Part shown: in pieces, positions 58,280-64,000 of the stretch
How the letters are laid out: each line of letters opens with the position of its first letter
How positions within the stretch are numbered: the stretch's first letter is position 1
NCBI GenBank assembly: GCA_038205395.1
Contig: JBBRBX010000009.1
Location: 1-64,000, forward strand
Direction of reading: 5' to 3'
Origin: Fredericiella sp038205395
Lineage (GTDB): Bacteria > Chloroflexota > Anaerolineae > Caldilineales > Caldilineaceae
Length of the DNA: 64,000 nt
Program-made: the position numbers and the translations under genes
Notes under the pieces: model-generated
What the model was told of the DNA's origin: nothing
The model's input: only the letters and a program-made list of their open reading frames with translations
Databases searched by the model: none

Positions 58280-59527
58280 TTAAATGCCCAGCACGCGCGC
58301 CAGCTTGCGCACGGTGAAGCGGTCGCGCAGATAGTGGGCGTCGGCGATGGCCATGTCTCGCTCTTCGGCGCTGATCCCGATCTGGTCAATGCGGCTGGGG
58401 CCGCCCGCCGTCTCCAGAAGCTGCGCCACCTTCTCCGCCGGCGGCACCTGTGCAGCAATCGCTTGGATAGCGCCCCAGTTGTCCAGAATGCGCTGCTTGA
58501 CCGCATCGTACTCTGCCGCCGTCTGGTCGAGGAAGCGCGCCTGGTCGCGGCTCACTTCCTCCGCCTCATCGCCATAGGCGGCGGCGATCCGGGTCAGTTC
58601 ACTTGCCCCGTCGGGCAGGTTGGAGGCTTCCAGCAGATCCGCCACCTGGGCGTGTGTGAGTGAGCGCACACGGTCGTAGAGGCCGGCCACCAGCACGGTA
58701 GCGACGCCGACTTTGGCCCCATGCAGGATGGCGGGGCGGCCCTCGTGCAGCAGCTTCATCTCCCAAAAGTGCGAATAGTGGTGTTCGGCGCCGGAAGCCG
58801 GGCGCGATTGGCCGAAGTCCAGCATGCAGTAGCCCGATTCGACCAGCGCGTCAAACAGGGTGCGGACGGTCTGCGGCTGGGCGCGGCCGATGCCCTCGGC
58901 GTTGTCGGTGCACTGCTGCACGGCGTCAAGGGTGCGCTGGGCGATACTTTCGTCATATGGTTCATCCCACAGCAGCCGGCCCAGCCGCCAGTCTGCAATC
59001 GAGGTGTACTTGCCCAGCATGTCGCCAAAGCCGGCGGCGATCATGGGCTGTGGCGCTGCACATAAGGTGTTGATGTCGGCGAAAATGGCGATGGGCGCAT
59101 GGCAGTAGACTGTCTTTTTGACTCCCTCGATGATCATCGGTGCGCCGATGGAGGTGAAGCCGTCCACCGAGGGCGCAGTGGGCACGGAAATAAACTGGCC
59201 ACGCGTGCGGTGGCTGACAAAGCGGGTGATGTCCGTGATTGTCCCCGAACCGGCGGCCACAAAGGTGCGCTCGATCTGGTCGAGGCTGCGCATGACGGTG
59301 AAAACATGCTCGCCGTCGGCGATCACCTCGTCGCTGGTGAGCAGCACCTGCTTGAGATCAAAGCCCGCCGCCTCCAACGCGGTGGCCACAGCTGCGCCCT
59401 GCGCGGCATAAGTATTGGGGTCAGCGACCAGAAACAGATGAGTGCGTCCCTGCGCACGGCAAAAGTCCACCAGGTGCTCAAGCGCCTGAGTATCGACGGT
59501 AACGACAAGCGGTCTATCCTGCGACAT
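58280..59527 (-). CDS. sn-Glycerol-1-phosphate dehydrogenase (AraM/EgsA type)
   Basis: 415 aa from ATG 59527 (TAGGAG about 6 nt upstream). Iron-type dehydrogenase fold: LFLVADPNTYAAQG, VAAGSGTITDITRFVSHRT, FISVPTAPSVDGFTSIGAPM, FGDMLGKYTSIADWRLG with metal-binding Asp, and the His ligands in SGAEHHYSHFWEM and GRPAILHGAKVGVATV. Reduces DHAP to glycerol-1-phosphate, the stereoisomer used in archaeal lipids and, in Bacillus, in an archaeal-type glycerol ether. Single-gene unit with its own terminator. Specificity inferred from family. Confidence 0.88.
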   Translation of the reverse strand: MSQDRPLVVTVDTQALEHLVDFCRAQGRTHLFLVADPNTYAAQGAAVATALEAAGFDLKQVLLTSDEVIADGEHVFTVMRSLDQIERTFVAAGSGTITDITRFVSHRTRGQFISVPTAPSVDGFTSIGAPMIIEGVKKTVYCHAPIAIFADINTLCAAPQPMIAAGFGDMLGKYTSIADWRLGRLLWDEPYDESIAQRTLDAVQQCTDNAEGIGRAQPQTVRTLFDALVESGYCMLDFGQSRPASGAEHHYSHFWEMKLLHEGRPAILHGAKVGVATVLVAGLYDRVRSLTHAQVADLLEASNLPDGASELTRIAAAYGDEAEEVSRDQARFLDQTAAEYDAVKQRILDNWGAIQAIAAQVPPAEKVAQLLETAGGPSRIDQIGISAEERDMAIADAHYLRDRFTVRKLARVLGI

Positions 59528-59850
59528 AACGGCTCCTAAAGATATGGCTGTTTTATGATAAATTTTGATGTACAATCCACGCATAGAGTAATGGAGAGTG
59601 CCGCGGCCACCAAATGGCTGCCTTTGTCTGCTGACTGGCGGCACGACGATCCTCTACGTTTCGTAAGGATACTGACTGCCGGGCCGGTCCCACTGTGCTA
59701 AGATTAGGGCAGGATGAGTTGTTGCGATGCGGGCGACAAAATCGGAAACCAAAAGCAGCACTCTCTGCGTTTTATACAGTGGAGCTTACAGATGGAATGC
59801 GCTCGGCAGTGAAGACTTGTCCTGTGCTGCGTGTGAAATAGGAAGCGACT
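59528..59850. other. 323-bp divergent intergenic region
   Basis: Lies between the glycerol-1-phosphate dehydrogenase gene (minus) and the LysM-hydrolase gene (plus) and must hold both promoters. A TATACA box on the plus strand (about 59773) and a TATCAT box on the minus strand are the only candidates. No reading frame with a good start is seen. Confidence 0.4.
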
Positions 59851-61140
59851 ATGAAAAAAGCTGGCTCACTTGGCATATACATCACCTGCATCCTACTCAG
59901 CCTGCTGCTGCCGGTAGCGGCCCGCGCCCAAGGAGAAGCCGTGTGTGCCGCCGGTGTGACGGTGGCCGCCGGCGATACGCTGACGGGGCTGGCCAACCGC
60001 TATCTGGACGATCCACTGGCCTACCCGCGCATTATCGCCGCCACCAATGCTGCGGCCGCGCAAGACGACAGCTATGCCAGGATCAGTGACGAGCGGCGAA
60101 TTGTAATCGGCTGGAAGCTGTGCATCCCGGCGGCTGTGACGGGCGCGCTGTCGGAGGGCGGCCCCACACAGACAGCTCCCGCGGCTGGGACTGAGACGAC
60201 TGCGGCAACAACGAGTGATGTCTTTACCTTTGACGGCGAACGGTTGACGATTGATTTCCTGCGCAAGCAGACGTACCCCGGCAGTGAAATTGTGGTGGAG
60301 GAAACGCTGGCGCCCGGCGTCAACTATGACCGCTACCTCGTATCGTATCGCTCCGAAGGCTTGAAGCAGTACGCTTTACTGACCGTGCCGCAGGGCGAGA
60401 AGCCGGCGAGCGGCTGGCCGGCGATCATCTTTAACCACGGCTATATCCCGCCCGAAATTTATCGCACCACCGAACGTTATGTGGCCTATGTGGACGGCTT
60501 CGCCCGCAGCGGCTATGTGGTCTTCCGGCCTGACTATCGCGGCCATGCTTTTTCCGAAGGCGAGGCGCGCGGCGCCTATGGCAACCCTGACTACACAATA
60601 GACGTGCTCAACGGTCTGGCCTCGGTCAAAAAGCTGGATTATGTGGATACAAACCGCATCGGCATGTGGGGCCATTCGATGGGCGGCTATATCACCCTGC
60701 GTTCTATGGTGGTGAACGGCGACATCAAGGCGGGGGTGATCTGGGCGGGGGTCGTCGCCTCCTATCCGGACTTGGTAGAGAAATGGAATCAGCAGCAGTC
60801 CGTGGTCAATATTCCGCCGGCGCGGCGTTGGCGCACCCAGTTGGTCGAGCAGTATGGGCTGCCGGAGGAAAATTCGGACTATTGGGCCTCCATCTCGACC
60901 AACAGCTATTTGGATGATCTCTCCGGCCCGGTGCAGATTCACCACGGCACGAACGACGCCGACGTGCCGATCGAGTTCTCGGTCAAGCTGTTTGACCAGA
61001 TCAAAGCGGCGGGCGGGAATGCCGAGATCTATACCTATCTGAATGATGACCACAATCTGTCGCAGTCACTGAACACGGCACTGCAGCGCTCGGTGGCCTT
61101 TTTGGACAAGTATGTAAAAAACGCGCCGGCTGCGGAATGA
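59851..61140 (+). CDS. Secreted LysM-like domain / alpha-beta hydrolase (S9-type) fusion
   Basis: 429 aa. Signal peptide GIYITCILLSLLLPVAARAQG (cleavage near ARA). A LysM-like module follows (about 33-90; VTVAAGDTLTGLANRYLDDPLAYPRIIAATN), then a Thr/Ala linker and an alpha/beta hydrolase. The hydrolase has the nucleophile elbow GHSMGG (about 273), the oxyanion-type IFNHGYIPPEIY, a likely acid in HHGTNDADVPIE and the His in LNDDHNLS. It resembles prolyl-oligopeptidase/dienelactone-type esterases. LysM suggests retention at the cell wall. AGGA precedes ATG 59851. Confidence 0.85.
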   Translation: MKKAGSLGIYITCILLSLLLPVAARAQGEAVCAAGVTVAAGDTLTGLANRYLDDPLAYPRIIAATNAAAAQDDSYARISDERRIVIGWKLCIPAAVTGALSEGGPTQTAPAAGTETTAATTSDVFTFDGERLTIDFLRKQTYPGSEIVVEETLAPGVNYDRYLVSYRSEGLKQYALLTVPQGEKPASGWPAIIFNHGYIPPEIYRTTERYVAYVDGFARSGYVVFRPDYRGHAFSEGEARGAYGNPDYTIDVLNGLASVKKLDYVDTNRIGMWGHSMGGYITLRSMVVNGDIKAGVIWAGVVASYPDLVEKWNQQQSVVNIPPARRWRTQLVEQYGLPEENSDYWASISTNSYLDDLSGPVQIHHGTNDADVPIEFSVKLFDQIKAAGGNAEIYTYLNDDHNLSQSLNTALQRSVAFLDKYVKNAPAAE

Positions 61141-61198
61141 GAGGCTTGCGGCGCACTGCCCTGACTGGCGCCGTGAATTGAAGGGCAATAAAATTTCC

Positions 61199-64000
61199 GT
61201 GGATTTCATTGAAGTTTGTTTGCTCGGAAGTTTTTCTCTACTTTGTGATAATGTTCTGCTGACAGGCTTTAGCGATCGGCAGCAGTGTCTCCTTGCCTAC
61301 CTTTTCCTCAATGCCGGCACACCTCTCGCGCGCCAACAAGTTGCTTTCCTGTTCTGGCCCGATTCTTCCGACCAGCAGGCCAGAACCAACTTGCGCCAAC
61401 TGTTCCACCACTTGCGCCGCATCTGGCCCAATCTTGACCAATACTTACAAGTTTCGTTGAGAACTGTGCAGTGGCAGCCGGATATTTTGTTTACGCTCGA
61501 CACGGTGCAATTCCAAACTTTGCTGCGAAGGGCAAGTGATGAGGCTGCGCTGGGTAGGCGCAGCCAACTGCTGGAGCAAGCAATCGGCTGCTATCAGGGT
61601 GACCTGCTGCCCACCTGTTATGACGATTGGATTCTGCCGTTGCGCGAGCAGTTGCGCCGGCAGTTTATCAAGGCGCAAGCAGAATTGATTCAAGTCTACG
61701 AAGCACAGGGAGTGTACCAGCCGGCTGTGCGCTGGGCCGAACAACTTCTGCAGTCCGATCCGCTGGACGAGGAGACGTATCGTACATTGATGCGCCTGCA
61801 CGCGTTGACCAACAACCGTGCCGGCGCTTTGCGCGTCTATCACACCTGCGAAACGGTGCTGCAGCAGGAGCTTGACGTTGAACCAAGCCCAGCCACGCGC
61901 GAACAGTATAAGCGGCTGTTGAATATCACTACCCCCGTTGCTCAGCCATCCAGTGCTCCTTCTACTCCTTACGCTTCGCCGCTGATCGGGCGCGTGCGTG
62001 AATTATCCTGGTTGAGCCAGGTCTGGCAAACGGTTCGGCAAGGCCAGGCGCAGGTGCTTATCATGCATGGGGAAGCCGGCATCGGCAAAACTCGACTGCT
62101 GGAGGAGTTTGCCAGGTGGACTGTACTGCAAGGAGCAGTCACGGCCCAAACCCGCTCCTATGCAGCGCAGGGCCAGTTAACCTATGCAGCGGTGGCCGCC
62201 TGGCTGCGCAGCGAGACACTGAGCAGCAGGCTGGCGAACCTGGATGCGGTCTGGTTAGCGGAGGTAAGCCGCCTGCTGCCCGAACTTTTGGTTGAGTATC
62301 CGCAGCTTGCGCCGCCGCCCCTGACTGAAAGCTGGCAGCGCCTGCGGTTTTATGAAGCGTTGACCCGCGCCATTGTGGGCGAAATAGATGAGCGACCGTT
62401 GGTTCTAGTTTTAGACGATCTGCAGTGGAGCGGCGAGGGCGTTTTGGAATGGCTTAGCTATCTTTTCCACTTTGCGCAGCATAAGCCGCTGCTCATGATT
62501 GGGGCTGTCCGTACAGGCTCGGTCGATGGTTTGCATCCGCTGCAGGCATGGCTGACTCTCCTGCGCCAGGAGCAACTGCTGACCGAACTGCGGCTGCATC
62601 CGCTGGATGAAAGAGACTCCACCGCGTTGGCGCAGCACATCGCAGGCCGTATGCTGCCGGCTGATCAGTTTGTTCACTTATATCAGGCCACGGAAGGCAA
62701 CCCCCTCTTTATTGTAGAAACCGTACGCTCTGCTCTAGAACAAGTGGGGAAGAGCCAAGACAGCGCAGCAATCAGCAGCGGTGCGGTGGGGTCTTTGCCG
62801 CCGAAAGTGCAAGCCGTAATTGAGTCGCGCTTAAACCAGCTTTCACCCGCCGCCGTCGATTTGGCGGAATACGCAGCGGTAATCGGGCGGGAGTTTGCCT
62901 TCGACGTGCTCGCTCAGACCAGTGAACGTAATGAAGAAGCGCTTGTGCGCAGTCTCGATGAACTTTGGCAGCGGCGAATTATACGCGAGCAGGGGAACAC
63001 TGCGTATGATTTTAGCCACGACAAGATCCGCGAGGTGGTTTACAACCGAATCAGCCAGGCTCGGCGCCGCCTGCTGCATCGCTTGGCAGCGGAAGCTTTG
63101 CTGGCGGTGCACAGTGACAATCGATCAGGGATCAGCGCCCAACTTGCCGGTCACTACGAGCAGGCGCTGATGCCCGAGCAAGCGATCACATGGTATCAGC
63201 AGGCTGCTGAGGTAGCCCAACAGGTATACGCCAATGCGGAAGTAGTTAAACTGCTGACGAAGGCGCTCAGTTTGATTAACTCCTTGCCGGCCAGTGAAGC
63301 CCGCGACAGCCAGGAAGTGCGTCTGCGGGTGGCGTTAAGTGCTCCGCTGGTGGCGCTTAGCGGTTATAAGGCCCCGGCGGTCATGGCCGAGTACCAACGG
63401 ATTTTGGCCCTCTGTTTACGGCTTGAGCAGCCTCCTGACCCGCGCGTGCTGCGTGGACTGGCGATTGCCAACATCTTACAGGCCAATTTCCGACAGTCTT
63501 GGGAATATGGTCAGCAGATTTTAGATCTGCTGCAGTTCCAGCAGGACTCAATTTTACTGGTGGAGGGGCACTATGTGCTGGGTGTTTCAGCCTTCTGGCG
63601 CGGTGAGTTTGAGCAGTCCTGGCTTTACCTGGAGCGAGCATTAGCCAATTATTCGTCTGCGCTCAGGGCGGAGCATATCAACACCTATGCGCAAGACCCT
63701 CGTATTATCTGCATGGTGCGGCTGGCCTGGACGCTCTGGCACCTCGGCTATCCAGATCAAGCTTATAACATGATTGACAGCATGGCTGCACCACAGGAGA
63801 CCGTTCCCCACCCCTACAGCCAGGCCTACGCTCTGGTGTTTGCCTGTATGCTTTACGAAGATGCCGAGGATCAGCTGCGCTTGCAGGCACAAGCGGAGCA
63901 GCTAGGTGAACTGGCGACGCAAGCAGATTTCTTCTACCTGCGCAACTGGGCGGCGTTTCATTGGGGCTGGATTGTGGGGTTAAATGGAAATTACACTGAA
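61199..64000 (+). CDS. BTAD/SARP-type regulator with AAA ATPase domain (partial, runs off right edge)
   Basis: At least 934 aa, open from GTG 61199 to the window end. N-terminal OmpR-like winged helix (VCLLGSFSLLCDNVLL; LFWPDSSDQQARTNLRQLFHHLRR), then a BTAD domain to about residue 240 (LLEQAIGCYQGDLLP, QSDPLDEETYRTLMRLHAL). The AAA_16-like ATPase has Walker A GEAGIGKTRLLEEF (about 291) and Walker B LVLVLDDLQW. TPR-like repeats follow. Such proteins are ligand- or partner-controlled transcription activators in Chloroflexota and Actinomycetota. The start is inferred from the family opening; AAGGG lies about 12 nt upstream. The C-terminus is not visible. Confidence 0.88.
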   Translation, partial: MDFIEVCLLGSFSLLCDNVLLTGFSDRQQCLLAYLFLNAGTPLARQQVAFLFWPDSSDQQARTNLRQLFHHLRRIWPNLDQYLQVSLRTVQWQPDILFTLDTVQFQTLLRRASDEAALGRRSQLLEQAIGCYQGDLLPTCYDDWILPLREQLRRQFIKAQAELIQVYEAQGVYQPAVRWAEQLLQSDPLDEETYRTLMRLHALTNNRAGALRVYHTCETVLQQELDVEPSPATREQYKRLLNITTPVAQPSSAPSTPYASPLIGRVRELSWLSQVWQTVRQGQAQVLIMHGEAGIGKTRLLEEFARWTVLQGAVTAQTRSYAAQGQLTYAAVAAWLRSETLSSRLANLDAVWLAEVSRLLPELLVEYPQLAPPPLTESWQRLRFYEALTRAIVGEIDERPLVLVLDDLQWSGEGVLEWLSYLFHFAQHKPLLMIGAVRTGSVDGLHPLQAWLTLLRQEQLLTELRLHPLDERDSTALAQHIAGRMLPADQFVHLYQATEGNPLFIVETVRSALEQVGKSQDSAAISSGAVGSLPPKVQAVIESRLNQLSPAAVDLAEYAAVIGREFAFDVLAQTSERNEEALVRSLDELWQRRIIREQGNTAYDFSHDKIREVVYNRISQARRRLLHRLAAEALLAVHSDNRSGISAQLAGHYEQALMPEQAITWYQQAAEVAQQVYANAEVVKLLTKALSLINSLPASEARDSQEVRLRVALSAPLVALSGYKAPAVMAEYQRILALCLRLEQPPDPRVLRGLAIANILQANFRQSWEYGQQILDLLQFQQDSILLVEGHYVLGVSAFWRGEFEQSWLYLERALANYSSALRAEHINTYAQDPRIICMVRLAWTLWHLGYPDQAYNMIDSMAAPQETVPHPYSQAYALVFACMLYEDAEDQLRLQAQAEQLGELATQADFFYLRNWAAFHWGWIVGLNGNYTE

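Noticed and set aside
1..64000. tRNA, rRNA, phage or defence-island genes
   Set aside because: I scanned for T-loop-like motifs, rRNA blocks, integrases, toxin-antitoxin and restriction genes and found none that could be supported.

Overview
This is a GC-rich bacterial chromosome segment with strong G/C preference at codon third positions. The gene content points to a Chloroflexota member, probably of the Anaerolineae/Caldilineae type. The grounds are SNF2/SWIM and MoxR/DUF58 pairs, BMP- and Ugp-type importers, a BTAD/SARP-AAA regulator, a LysM-alpha/beta hydrolase, and an AraM-type glycerol-1-phosphate dehydrogenase. The phylum call is inferred from gene content and style and was not tested by any search. 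I see no rRNA, tRNA, CRISPR array, transposase, integrase or phage gene, so this reads as ordinary chromosome.

Layout. 1-6.9 kb: membrane and envelope-type proteins (small 4-TM protein, Vps62-like protein, tandem RAM-domain protein, cysteine-less thioredoxin-fold protein, GT39-type glycosyltransferase, YesL-like protein). 7.0-11.6 kb: metabolite repair (nnr), then DegV (FakB-like fatty-acid binder), plsX and a NERD-like membrane protein, which looks like phospholipid precursor supply. 11.7-16.8 kb: a 47-aa membrane peptide, a hydroxypyruvate-isomerase-like protein, and an SNF2 helicase/SWIM-finger pair. 16.8-22.2 kb: a TetR-controlled MacB-type ABC efflux operon with a well-formed promoter and three operators at a 16-bp period. 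22.3-25.9 kb: CDP-alcohol phosphatidyltransferase plus a PTPMT1-like phosphatase, then a glutamine-synthetase-family/HpaI-aldolase operon on the other strand. 26-29.5 kb: Ugp-like importer. 29.7-38.4 kb: MFS exporter, recX, a GNAT/pseudo-nitrilase fusion, galE, a frameshifted 14-TM MFS gene, and moxR-DUF58. 38.5-43.5 kb: BMP/nucleoside-type ABC importer.

43.6-53.6 kb is the housekeeping core. On the minus strand are rel and rnhB-yraN-miaA. On the plus strand are ffh-rpsP-khpA-rimM-dprA-manC. 53.6-58 kb: an unknown two-TM acidic-linker protein converging on clpB. 58.3-64 kb: glycerol-1-phosphate dehydrogenase, a secreted LysM-hydrolase, and a BTAD-AAA regulator cut by the window end.

Sigma-70-like promoters are unusually legible here (TTGxxx, 17-18 bp, TAnnnT) ahead of several operons. 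The most notable non-gene signals are the triple TetR operator, a 17-bp perfect hairpin inside the BMP operon, and a recurring pattern of 9-17 bp direct duplications at gene junctions. The most notable protein observations are a nitrilase domain without its catalytic Cys and Lys, a PTPMT1-like phosphatase next to a PGP-synthase-like gene, RNase HII with Cys in the GRG motif, and the 47-aa peptide with a strong ribosome binding site.
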